A stretch of 35,785 nucleotides of DNA. It comes from Micromonospora marina. Its GTDB lineage: Bacteria > Actinomycetota > Actinomycetes > Mycobacteriales > Micromonosporaceae. The translations under genes and the position numbers were made by a program. The stretch covers positions 1 through 35,785 of the forward strand of contig NZ_FMCV01000033.1 in the NCBI RefSeq assembly GCF_900091565.1, given 5' to 3'. The notes under the pieces are model-generated. The model had not been told where the DNA came from. It ran no database searches and was given only the letters and a program-made list of their open reading frames with translations. Positions 1 through 7,152 of the stretch are shown here, one piece after another; position 1 is the stretch's first letter, and each line of letters begins with the position of its first letter.

Positions 1-152
1 AAGCATCTAAGCGGGAAGCTCGCTTCAAGATGAGGTATCCCACCCACATTTGTGGGGTAAGGCCCCCAGCTAGACGACTGGGTTGATAGGCCGGAAATGT
101 AAGCCCGGTAACGGGTTCAGTTGACCGGTACTAATAGGCCGAGGACTTGACT
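1..152 (+). rRNA. rrl: 23S ribosomal RNA, 3' end (partial)
   Basis: The segment carries the conserved 3'-terminal 23S sequence, including GGTTGATAGGCCGG and ACCGGTACTAATAGGCCGAG, which precede the end of actinobacterial 23S rRNA. The gene enters from outside the window. The exact 3' end is estimated at about 152 by analogy with Streptomyces 23S. It is followed by an 80-bp spacer and the 5S gene, as expected in an rrn operon. Confidence 0.95.
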
Positions 153-231
153 ACCAAGCTGCTACGCGTCCACTGTGCAACTCTGAACAAACTGCCGCCC
201 GTGTTGTTGGGTTGGTTGACATGTTCATAGA

Positions 232-350
232 GTTACGGCGGTCATGGCGGAGGGGAAACGCCCGGTCACATTCCGAACCCGGAAGCTAAGCCCTCCAGCG
301 CCGATGGTACTGCACTCGGGAGGGTGTGGGAGAGTAGGACACCGCCGGAC
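232..350 (+). rRNA. rrf: 5S ribosomal RNA
   Basis: A 119-nt segment begins GTTACGGCGGTCATGGC and ends GACACCGCCGGAC. Its two ends pair (GGCGGT with ACCGCC), and it contains the conserved internal ACATTCCGAACCCGGAAG and the GCGCCGATGGTACTGC block of actinobacterial 5S rRNA. It is the last gene of the rrn operon, followed at once by a hairpin terminator. Confidence 0.95.
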
Positions 351-357
351 AATCTTC

Positions 358-395
358 CAGTCGAGGGCCGCCCCAGCAGGGGCGGCCCTCGACTG
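358..395 (+). terminator. rrn operon hairpin terminator
   Basis: A perfect 17-bp stem (358-374 with 379-395) closes on the 4-nt loop AGCA. It starts 7 nt after the 5S end. There is no T-tract, which is common for actinobacterial terminators. The next gene starts only 43 nt after the hairpin. Confidence 0.85.
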
Positions 396-438
396 CGTTA
401 GCGTTCTCGGCGGAAACGCCATCAGGAAGGATGTACCC

Positions 439-2805
439 GTGAGCTCAGGACCCCAGGGCGGGGACCGCCCCCGTCGTTACGAGGATCGCGCCGACCGCGG
501 CCAGGGGCGTGGTGACGCCGGCCGCGACGGTCGTCGCGATGACCGTCCCTCGTACCGGGGCGGCCGCGACGACCGCCCGGGCGGCTTCCGTGGTGGCGAC
601 CGTGACAGTGGCGCCCGCGGTGGTGACCGCCGCGAGGGCGGCGGCTTCCGTGGTGGCGACCGCGAGGGTGGTTTCCGCGGCGGTGACCGTCGTGAAGGCG
701 GCTTCGGCGGTGGTGACCGTCGTGAAGGCGGTTTCCGTGGTGGTGACCGCGAGGGTGGTTTCCGGAGCGGAGGCCGCGACGGCGGCGACCGTCGCGGAGG
801 CGGGTTCCGTGGTGGCGACCGTGATGGTGGTTTCCGCGGTGGTGACCGTGGTGAGGGTGGCTTCCGTGGTGGTGACCGTCGTGAGGGCGGTGACCGTCGT
901 GAGGGCGGCGGCTTCCGTGGTGGCGACCGTGACAGTGGCTTCCGTGGCGGTGACCGTCGTGAAGGCGGCTTCGGCGGTGACCGTCGTGAAGGCGGCTTCG
1001 GCGGCGGCGACCGTCGTGAGGGTGGCTTCCGTGGCGGTGACCGTCGTGAGGGTGGTTTCCGCGGTGGTGACCGTCGTGAGGGCGGTGCCCGTGACAGTGG
1101 CGCCCGTGGCGGTGACCGTCGTGAGGGTGGCTTCCGTGGCGGTGACCGTCGTGAGGGTGGCTTCCGTGGCGGTGACCGTCGTGAAGGCGGCTTCGGCGGT
1201 GACCGTCGTGAAGGCGGCTTCCGTGGCGGTGACCGTCGTGAAGGCGGCTTCGGCGGTGGTGACCGTCGTGAGGGCGGCGGCTTCCGTGGTGGCGACCGTG
1301 AGGGTGGCTTCCGTGGCGGGGAGCGTCGTGAGGGTGGTTTCCGCGGTGGTGACCGTCGCGAGGGTGGCTTCGGCGGTCGTGACCGTCGCGAGGGTGGCTT
1401 CCGGAGCGGTGACCGTGAGGGCGGTTTCCGCGGTGGGGATCGTCGTGAAGGCGGCGCCCGTGAGGGTGGCTTCCGTGGTGGCGACCGTGGTGAGGGCGGT
1501 TTCCGTGGTGGTGACCGTCGTGAGGGCGGCGCCTTCCGTGGTGGTGACCGCGAGGGTGGCTTCCGCGGCGGCGATCGTCGTGAGGGCGGTTACCAAGGCG
1601 GCGGCAATCGCCGGGAGAGCTACGCCGGCGGCGAGCGCCGTGAGGGCGGTTTCCGTGGTGGTGACCGTGAGGGTGGTTTCCGGGGCGGTGACCGTCGTGA
1701 GGGTGGTTTCCGTGGCGGGGACCGCGACCGTGGCTTCCGGCGCGACGACCGGCAGCCGGGCGGTTTCCGGGGCGAGCGGGACGGTGAGCGCCGCGGCTAC
1801 GGCGACCGGCCGGGCGGCGACGACCGCCGGACCGGCAACTACGGCCCGCAGCGGGAGCGCCAGGACGAGCGCGGCGAGGGGCGTACCGGTGAGGCGCCGG
1901 AGCTGCCCGACGACGTCGTCGCGAGCGATCTCGACTCGGCCGTCCGGGCGGAGCTGCTCTCCCTCGCCAAGCCGGTGGCGGAGACGGTCGCCCGGCACCT
2001 GGTCGCGACCGGTCTGCTGATCGACGACGATCCGGCGCTGGCGCTGGCACACGCCATGGCGGCCCGCCGGCTCGCCTCGCGGATCGCCGCCGTGCGGGAG
2101 GCCGTCGGGCTGGCCGCGTACCACGCGGGTGAGTGGCAGAGCGCCATCGCCGAGCTGCGGACGTACCACCGGATGACCGGCCTGCAGAGCCACCTGGCGG
2201 TGCTGGCCGACTGCGAGCGGGCGCTGGGCCGACCGGAGCGGGCCATCGACCTGTTCCGCGGCGCGGACCGGGACAAGCTCGACCAGGCCGTCGCGATCGA
2301 GCTGCTGATCGTGGCCGCCGGGGCGCGCGGTGACCTCGGGCAGAAGGACGCCGCGGTGGCGATGCTCCAGGTCCGCGAGCTGACCGGCGACTCCACCGAG
2401 CCGTGGGCGGCGCGGCTGCGCTACGCGTACGCGGACGCCCTGCTGGCGGTGGACCGGCGCGAGGAGGCACGGGAGTGGTTCTCCCGGGCCGCCGACGTCG
2501 ACTCCGAGGGGGAGACCGACGCCGCCGAGCGGCTGCTGGAGCTGGACGGCGTGGTCATCGAGGGCGACGACGAGCCGGAGGACGACGCGGACACGTCCAA
2601 GGCGTCGGCCGAGAACGGTGACGGTGACGGTGACGACGATGACGACGACGACGGTGACGACGACGCACCGCTGAGCGGTGACGACGACACCTCGGGCACC
2701 GACAAGGACGCGCCGGTCACCGACGCCACCCCGGCAGACGACGCCGACCGGCCCGCGCCGGGCGACGCCGCGGCCGGCGAGGGCGAGGCGGCGGAGCGCC
2801 GATGA
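439..2805 (+). CDS. RGG-like repeat protein with helical-repeat (TPR-like) domain and acidic tail
   Basis: Predicted 788-aa protein in three parts. Residues about 35-460 are a low-complexity region with roughly 25 copies of FRGG in a GGFRGGDRREGG pattern. Residues about 487-705 are helical and look like TPR repeats (YHAGEWQSAIAELRTY, LGRPERAIDLF, REEAREWFSRAADV). The last 80 residues are very rich in Asp and Glu. The GTG start at 439 is preceded by AGGAAGG at 424-430; a longer reading frame starting inside the 5S gene is rejected. The helical part and the following HAD gene match the gene order Rv1691-Rv1692 of M. tuberculosis. The repeat region resembles RGG regions that bind RNA and phase-separate in other proteins. 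A link to RNA or ribosomes is inference only. Its ATGA overlap with the next gene implies translational coupling. Confidence 0.85.
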   Translation: MSSGPQGGDRPRRYEDRADRGQGRGDAGRDGRRDDRPSYRGGRDDRPGGFRGGDRDSGARGGDRREGGGFRGGDREGGFRGGDRREGGFGGGDRREGGFRGGDREGGFRSGGRDGGDRRGGGFRGGDRDGGFRGGDRGEGGFRGGDRREGGDRREGGGFRGGDRDSGFRGGDRREGGFGGDRREGGFGGGDRREGGFRGGDRREGGFRGGDRREGGARDSGARGGDRREGGFRGGDRREGGFRGGDRREGGFGGDRREGGFRGGDRREGGFGGGDRREGGGFRGGDREGGFRGGERREGGFRGGDRREGGFGGRDRREGGFRSGDREGGFRGGDRREGGAREGGFRGGDRGEGGFRGGDRREGGAFRGGDREGGFRGGDRREGGYQGGGNRRESYAGGERREGGFRGGDREGGFRGGDRREGGFRGGDRDRGFRRDDRQPGGFRGERDGERRGYGDRPGGDDRRTGNYGPQRERQDERGEGRTGEAPELPDDVVASDLDSAVRAELLSLAKPVAETVARHLVATGLLIDDDPALALAHAMAARRLASRIAAVREAVGLAAYHAGEWQSAIAELRTYHRMTGLQSHLAVLADCERALGRPERAIDLFRGADRDKLDQAVAIELLIVAAGARGDLGQKDAAVAMLQVRELTGDSTEPWAARLRYAYADALLAVDRREEAREWFSRAADVDSEGETDAAERLLELDGVVIEGDDEPEDDADTSKASAENGDGDGDDDDDDDGDDDAPLSGDDDTSGTDKDAPVTDATPADDADRPAPGDAAAGEGEAAERR
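555..1800 (+). repeat. Degenerate tandem repeat encoding GGFRGGDRREGG
   Basis: About 1.25 kb of imperfect repeats with a basic unit of about 24-30 bp, such as GGTGACCGTCGTGAGGG followed by TGGCTTCCGTGG. Units vary by whole codons, so the frame is kept. The third-position variation (CGT/CGC, GGT/GGC) shows that the copies have diverged. Repeat number is likely to vary between strains and to be fragile in assemblies. Confidence 0.85.
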
Positions 2806-3872
2806 CCGGGAACGCCGGTGACACCGCCTCCGGCGCGGATCGGGGAGGACCCGACCGCGCCGGAGCGGGCGGTCGGCTGGTCGACGCGTACTCGCTCGTC
2901 GTCTTCGACCTGGACGGCGTCATCTACCTGATCGATCGGCCCATTCCCGGCGCGGTCGAGGCGGTCGGTCGGCTGCACGCCGAGGGGCGCGCGGTCGCGT
3001 ACGCGACGAACAACGCGTCCCGCCGCTCCAGCGAGGTCGCCGACCTGCTCACCGGCATGGGCGTTGCGGCCCGGCCGGCGGAGGTGCTCACCTCCGCGGC
3101 CGCCACCGCCGAACTGCTCCGCGACCGGCTGCCGGAGGGCGCACCAGTGCTCGTCGTCGGCGCCGAGGCGCTGCGCGCGGAACTGCGCGCGGTGGGCCTG
3201 CGGCCGGTGTCCACGGCCGACGAGGAGCCCGCCGCGGTGGCCCAGGGCTACGGCCCGCAGGTCGGCTGGTCCGACCTGGCCGAGGCGTCCCTCGCGGTAC
3301 GGGCGGGCGCCCCCTGGTACGCCACGAACACCGACCGCACGCTGCCCAGCCCGCGCGGCCCGCTGCCGGGCAACGGCTCACTCGTCGCGGTGCTGCGGAC
3401 CGCTCTCGGCCGCGACCCGGACGTGGTGGTGGGCAAGCCGGAGCCGGCGCTGTTCACCACCGCCGCGCGGCGGGCCGGGACCGGGCGCACGCTCGTGGTG
3501 GGCGACCGGCTGGACACCGACATCGAGGGCGCCCGCCGGGCTGGGCTGGACAGCCTGCTGGTGCTCACCGGGGTCAGTGACGCCGCCGAACTGCTGGCCG
3601 CGCCCGAGGAGCGCCGTCCCGCGTACGTCTCGTTCGACCTGGCGGGCCTGTTCGACCCGGCGGCGGTGGTGGCGGTGCCGGGCCGGGCGTCCGGCGGCGG
3701 CTGGTCGGTGACGCGGGCCGGCGCGGACCTCGTGCTCGACGGCGCGGGACCGCCCCTGGAGGCCCTCGCGGCGCTCTGCGCGACGGCCTGGTCGACGGCG
3801 GCCGGCCCGCGCGTACGGGCGCAGTCCCCGGCGGCGGAGGAGGCCCTCGCCGCGTTCGGTCTCGACGACTGA
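2802..3872 (+). CDS. HAD-superfamily phosphatase (NagD/HAD-IIA type)
   Basis: Predicted 356-aa cytosolic HAD hydrolase. Motif I is FDLDGVIY near residue 35 (nucleophile and acid Asp). Motif II is the Thr in ATNNAS. The Lys lies in VVGKPEPALF, and motif IV is GDRLDTDI. The C2-type cap between motifs II and III fits the NagD/phosphoglycolate phosphatase branch. The neighbouring genes match those around M. tuberculosis Rv1692, a glycerol-3-phosphate phosphatase, so that activity is a reasonable guess, but the substrate cannot be read from sequence. The start ATG overlaps the upstream stop (ATGA). A C-terminal extension of about 80 residues follows the core. Confidence 0.85.
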   Translation: MTGNAGDTASGADRGGPDRAGAGGRLVDAYSLVVFDLDGVIYLIDRPIPGAVEAVGRLHAEGRAVAYATNNASRRSSEVADLLTGMGVAARPAEVLTSAAATAELLRDRLPEGAPVLVVGAEALRAELRAVGLRPVSTADEEPAAVAQGYGPQVGWSDLAEASLAVRAGAPWYATNTDRTLPSPRGPLPGNGSLVAVLRTALGRDPDVVVGKPEPALFTTAARRAGTGRTLVVGDRLDTDIEGARRAGLDSLLVLTGVSDAAELLAAPEERRPAYVSFDLAGLFDPAAVVAVPGRASGGGWSVTRAGADLVLDGAGPPLEALAALCATAWSTAAGPRVRAQSPAAEEALAAFGLDD

Positions 3873-3886
3873 GGCAGCCGGACCGC

Positions 3887-4222
3887 TCAGAGCAGCTTGC
3901 GGAGCTTCATCAGGTCGAACGGGTTCGCCTTGATCGAGACCCGCCGGGAGGCCACCGCCGACATGACGTCGAGCCGGCCGTGCACCAGTGCGACGAGGTC
4001 GTCGCTGCCGATGCTCAGCGCGATCTTCGCCTTCGGGTCGTCGCCGTCGGCCAGGTCGACCAACCGGCCACCCTCCAGCCGCCCGTGGAACGCGGTGCCG
4101 AGGTCGGTGATCCGGCAGGCCAGGGTGCGGTCGAGGTCGATGCGTTCCTGTGCCTCGGCGTTGCGGTCCAGCCGCGTGGCCAGGTCCTGCAACGCCTGCC
4201 GACACTCGTCCACGCTGGCCAC
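3887..4222 (-). CDS. SCP2-like sterol/lipid-carrier domain protein
   Basis: A 111-aa protein on the opposite strand to its neighbours. The centre (CRITDLGTAFHGRLEGG, DPKAKIALSIGSDDLVALVHG) and the hydrophobic C-terminal helix (IKANPFDLMKLRKLL) fit the small actinobacterial SCP2 sterol-binding family, which binds acyl lipids in a hydrophobic tunnel. The GTG start at 4222 is preceded on the minus strand by GAGGAG with a 5-nt spacer. The gene converges with the HAD gene (14 bp gap) and diverges from the next plus-strand gene. No catalytic residues are expected. The ligand is unknown. Confidence 0.75.
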   Translation of the reverse strand: MASVDECRQALQDLATRLDRNAEAQERIDLDRTLACRITDLGTAFHGRLEGGRLVDLADGDDPKAKIALSIGSDDLVALVHGRLDVMSAVASRRVSIKANPFDLMKLRKLL

Positions 4223-4257
4223 ATCGTCTCCTCACCACGAACCACGCCGTTCCCGGC

Positions 4258-4296
4258 ACCGTACCGCAATGGGGCGTCCGGGGTGCCCGGTAGCGT
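4258..4296. promoter_or_regulatory. Candidate divergent -10 elements
   Basis: In the 111-bp gap between divergent genes a TACGGT (minus strand, 4263-4258) lies upstream of the SCP2 gene. A TAGCGT (plus strand, 4291-4296) lies upstream of the coiled-coil gene. Both fit TANNNT. I see no convincing -35 boxes. Confidence 0.3.
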
Positions 4297-4333
4297 GGCA
4301 CCTGCACACCTCGCCCCGCGGAAGGACTCAGGC

Positions 4334-4987
4334 ATGCAGGACGCGTGGCGCGCCTACCTCGAGCTGGCCATGGGCCTGACGGAGGCGCCCCGGAAGAAGG
4401 CACAGGACGCGGTCATGCGCGTCGTCGGCCAGGGCGGCGCGACCGCCGCCCAGCTCCAGACGCTCGCCGAGGAACTGGTCGCGACCGGCCTGGCGAACCG
4501 GGAGTCGCTGACGAAGCTGGTCCGCTTCGAGGTGGATCGGGCGTTGGGCGCGGTCGGGCTGGCCACCGCCGACGAGGTCGCCGAGCTGACCCGCCGGGTG
4601 CGCGACCTGGAGCGGCAGCTGCGCGAGGCGCGCGGCCACCTCGGGCCGGGCGACACGCCGTCCACCGGATCGTCCGAGCCCGCCGCCGCACCGTCCGGCG
4701 CAGCCGTGGCGGCGTCCGGCTCGGCGACGCCGCGGACCGAGCCGTCCGGGACCGAGCCGCCGAAGGCCGCGCCTTCGGGGGCCGGGCAGCCGAGCACCGG
4801 GACGTCCGCCGCCGAGTCCGCGCCCGCGACGACGCCGACGAAGGCGGTGGCGAAGAAGACGGTGGCCAAGAAGGCGATCGCCAAGAAGCCGCCCGCCACC
4901 GTGGCCCGTACCCCTGCCGACGGCTCGCCCGCCGCGCCCGCCCGGCCGGCGAGGAGAACCACCGGGCGCCGGGCGGCCGGCTCGTGA
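4334..4987 (+). CDS. Coiled-coil protein with Ala/Lys-rich, histone-H1-like tail
   Basis: Predicted 217-aa protein. Residues 1-105 are helical (MQDAWRAYLELAMGLTEAP, then a heptad-like stretch ending RRVRDLERQLREARGHLG). The rest is low complexity, rich in Pro, Ala, Ser and Thr, and ends with AKKTVAKKAIAKKPP and a basic Arg/Ala tail. The N-terminal half resembles phasin-like or PhaF-like regulators, and the KK repeats resemble histone H1/PhaF tails that bind DNA non-specifically. That relation is inferred from composition only. The ATG at 4334 has GGAAGGA 7 nt upstream, while in-frame codons further upstream lie inside the SCP2 gene and are not used. The next gene overlaps its stop (GTGA), suggesting an operon running into tlyA. 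Confidence 0.75.
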   Translation: MQDAWRAYLELAMGLTEAPRKKAQDAVMRVVGQGGATAAQLQTLAEELVATGLANRESLTKLVRFEVDRALGAVGLATADEVAELTRRVRDLERQLREARGHLGPGDTPSTGSSEPAAAPSGAAVAASGSATPRTEPSGTEPPKAAPSGAGQPSTGTSAAESAPATTPTKAVAKKTVAKKAIAKKPPATVARTPADGSPAAPARPARRTTGRRAAGS

Positions 4988-5211
4988 CCGCGTCCCGGCC
5001 CGGCCCGCCGCCGGGCCCGCGGCCCGGACCGCCCTCGGGGATACGCCCCGCGCCGGTCGATGAGGTCGGCGAGGCGCGGCACCCGGCGGTCGACGCCGCC
5101 GTGCTCGGCATGGCAAACGCCGAGGCGCTCGCCCCGGCCGACCAGATCGCCCAGTACGAGGCGGCGTACGAGACGCTGCGCGAGACCCTCGCCACCATCG
5201 ACCAGGCCTGA
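4984..5211 (+). CDS. Small conserved protein upstream of tlyA
   Basis: Predicted 75-aa protein with a Pro-rich N-terminus and a helical second half (AVLGMANAEALAPADQIA, then a stretch ending LRETLATIDQA). The GTG start overlaps the previous stop (GTGA). It occupies the place of the tiny Rv1693 between the HAD gene and tlyA in M. tuberculosis, which supports it as a real gene. No function is known to me. Confidence 0.7.
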   Translation: MTASRPGPPPGPRPGPPSGIRPAPVDEVGEARHPAVDAAVLGMANAEALAPADQIAQYEAAYETLRETLATIDQA

Positions 5212-5232
5212 GCAGAGGCGGAGAGACACCTG

Positions 5233-6081
5233 ATGGCTCGTCGTACCCGGCTGGACGCCGAACTGGTCCGGCGCGGGCTGGCCCGCTCCCGGGAGCAGGC
5301 CGCCGCGCTCGTCGAGGCCGGTCGCGTCCAGCTGCGCGGAGTGCGGGCGCGCAAGCCCGCGGCGATGGTCGACCCGGCCGACCCGCTGCTGGTCACCGGC
5401 GAGGATCCGGCGCAGGAGTACGTCTCCCGGGGTGGCCACAAGCTGGCCGGAGCGCTCGCCGCGTTCGCCCCCGGCGGGCTGACCGTGGCCGGCCGGCGCT
5501 GCCTGGACGCGGGCGCGTCGACCGGCGGGTTCACCGACGTGCTGCTGCGCGGCGGCGCCGCCGAGGTGGTCGCCGTGGACGTCGGTTACGGGCAGCTCGC
5601 CTGGTCGCTGCGGACCGACGAGCGGGTCCGGGTGTTCGAGCGCACGAACGTGCGTACCCTGACGCCGGAGGCGATCGGTGGCCCGGTCGACCTGACGGTG
5701 GCCGACCTGTCGTTCATCTCGCTGCGGCTGGTGCTGCCCGCGCTGGCCGCGTGCACCGGGCCCGGCGGTGACCTGGCGCTGATGGTCAAGCCGCAGTTCG
5801 AGGTCGGCAAGGAGCGGGTCGGCGCCGGCGGTGTGGTCCGCGACCCGGCACTGCGGGCCGAGGCGGTGCTCGACGTGGCCACGGCCGCCGCCGGGCTGGG
5901 CCTCGGCCTGGCCGGCGTGGCGGCCAGCCCGCTGCCCGGGCCGAGCGGCAACGTCGAGTTCTTCGTATGGTTGCGCGGGGGCGCGCCCGCCGCCGATCCG
6001 GAGCGGGTCCGCGCGGTCGTGGCCGCCGGCCCGCAGGGCGCCGCCGCGACGGCGGCCACGACCGAGGAGGTGTCCGGGTGA
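5233..6081 (+). CDS. tlyA: TlyA family rRNA 2'-O-methyltransferase
   Basis: A 282-aa protein with an N-terminal S4 RNA-binding domain (LDAELVRRGLARSREQAAAL) and an FtsJ/RrmJ-type methyltransferase domain. The SAM-binding motif LDAGASTGGFTD lies near residue 90. The catalytic tetrad candidates are the Lys in SRGGHKL, the Asp in VADLSFIS, the Lys in MVKPQFE and the Glu in NVEFFVW. Known TlyA proteins methylate 16S C1409 and/or 23S C1920 (E. coli numbering) and so create the capreomycin/viomycin target. The S4 domain suggests the long type that modifies both subunits. The start ATG follows GGAGAG. nadK overlaps its end by GTGA. Confidence 0.95.
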   Translation: MARRTRLDAELVRRGLARSREQAAALVEAGRVQLRGVRARKPAAMVDPADPLLVTGEDPAQEYVSRGGHKLAGALAAFAPGGLTVAGRRCLDAGASTGGFTDVLLRGGAAEVVAVDVGYGQLAWSLRTDERVRVFERTNVRTLTPEAIGGPVDLTVADLSFISLRLVLPALAACTGPGGDLALMVKPQFEVGKERVGAGGVVRDPALRAEAVLDVATAAAGLGLGLAGVAASPLPGPSGNVEFFVWLRGGAPAADPERVRAVVAAGPQGAAATAATTEEVSG

Positions 6082-6962
6082 GCCGTACCGCGCTGCTGGT
6101 CACGCACACCGGCCGTCGACGCAGCACCGAGCACGCCCGCGCGGTGGCCGCCGACCTGATCGCCGCCGGGTTCGAGGTTCGGGTGGTGGCCGAGGAGGCC
6201 GACGACCTGGATCTGCCGGGCGTGGTGCCGGTGACCGGCCCGGAGGCCGCCGAGGGCGCCGAGATCGTGTTCGCGCTCGGCGGGGACGGCACGTTCCTGC
6301 GCGCCGCCGAGCTGGCCCGCCCGGCCAAGGCGCCGCTGCTCGGCATCAACCTGGGCAAGGTCGGCTTCCTCGCCGAGGCCGAGATCGACGACCTGGACAC
6401 CGCCGTGCGGGACGTGGTCGACCGCAACTACACGGTGGACGAACGGCTCACCCTCGACGTCACCGCCGAGTTCGAGGGCGGGCCGACCATCGAGTCGTGG
6501 GCGCTCAACGAGATCAGCGTGGAGAAGGGCGAACGCGCCCAGATGCTGGAGCTGCTCGTCGACGTGGACGGCCGGCCGCTGTCCCGGTACGGCTGCGACG
6601 GCGTGGTCTGCGCGACCCCCACCGGCTCGACCGCATACGCGTTCTCCGGCGGCGGGCCGGTGGTCTGGCCCGAGGTGGAGGCGCTGCTGCTGGTGCCGAT
6701 CAGCGCGCACGCCCTGTTCAGCCGCCCGCTGGTGACCGCGCCCACGTCGACGTTCGTCATCACCGTCGACCCGTTCACCACCCTGGCGGTGCTGTGCTGC
6801 GACGGGCGGCGCGTCTACGACCTGCCGCCCGGCGCCCGGGTCACGGTGCGCCGGGGCACGCTGCCGGTGCGCATCGTGCGCCTGCGGGCACGCCCGTTCA
6901 CCGACCGGCTGGTGGCCAAGTTCGACCTTCCCGTCCAGGGCTGGCGGGGCAACCGGCGCTGA
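6078..6962 (+). CDS. nadK: NAD kinase
   Basis: A 294-aa protein that phosphorylates NAD to NADP with ATP or polyphosphate. It has the GGDGT motif (near residue 70) and the second conserved block ATPTGSTAYAFSGGGPVV, plus LLGINLGKVGFLAE. The GTG at 6078 overlaps the tlyA stop (GTGA) and has GAGGAGG at 6064-6070, so longer in-frame starts inside tlyA are rejected. The order tlyA-nadK-recN matches mycobacteria. Confidence 0.95.
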   Translation: MSRTALLVTHTGRRRSTEHARAVAADLIAAGFEVRVVAEEADDLDLPGVVPVTGPEAAEGAEIVFALGGDGTFLRAAELARPAKAPLLGINLGKVGFLAEAEIDDLDTAVRDVVDRNYTVDERLTLDVTAEFEGGPTIESWALNEISVEKGERAQMLELLVDVDGRPLSRYGCDGVVCATPTGSTAYAFSGGGPVVWPEVEALLLVPISAHALFSRPLVTAPTSTFVITVDPFTTLAVLCCDGRRVYDLPPGARVTVRRGTLPVRIVRLRARPFTDRLVAKFDLPVQGWRGNRR

Positions 6963-7123
6963 CCTGCGGCTCGGCGGAAAGCTCCGTTCGGTCCAGCGGC
7001 CCCGGCGCTCGCGCGCGTTACGGTGAGCGTACGGGTCGCGACGAGGTGAGTCCGGGCGCGGCGGTGAGGCCCGCCGCTTCCCGGGCGCGGCCAGCGGCGG
7101 CTCGCCCGGCCGGCTGGTCAACT

Positions 7124-7144
7124 GTCACACGGCGGGGCTACTGT
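7124..7144 (+). promoter_or_regulatory. Candidate PafBC/RecA-NDp-type DNA-damage promoter of recN
   Basis: TGTCACAC (7124-7131, last base shared with the spacer count) is followed after about 8 nt by the -10 element TACTGT (7139-7144). This has the layout TGTCNNNN-N8-TANNNT known for the RecA-independent, PafBC-controlled promoters of actinobacteria. The predicted transcript start, about 7 nt past the -10, lies at or just before the recN GTG (7153), so the mRNA would be leaderless. That agrees with the missing ribosome binding site. Confidence 0.45.
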
Positions 7145-7152
7145 CGGGTGCT

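Noticed and set aside
244..438. N-terminal extension of the repeat protein starting inside the 5S rRNA gene
   Set aside because: It would be translated from rRNA and terminator sequence. The GTG at 439 has a good ribosome binding site.
555..1800. Repeat region as CRISPR or transposon repeats
   Set aside because: The repeats keep one reading frame and vary by whole codons, as expected for a protein repeat.
422..2470. Minus-strand open frames of 582-682 codons and a plus-strand 503-codon frame across the repeat region
   Set aside because: They are by-products of a codon-regular GC-rich repeat without stops in other frames. Their proteins are low complexity (His/Pro/Arg, or Ala/Val/Thr), and they lack start signals.
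3378..4403. Long minus-strand reading frame over the HAD and SCP2 genes
   Set aside because: It overlaps a gene with clear HAD motifs, and its Arg/Pro/Gly-rich product is typical of a shadow frame.
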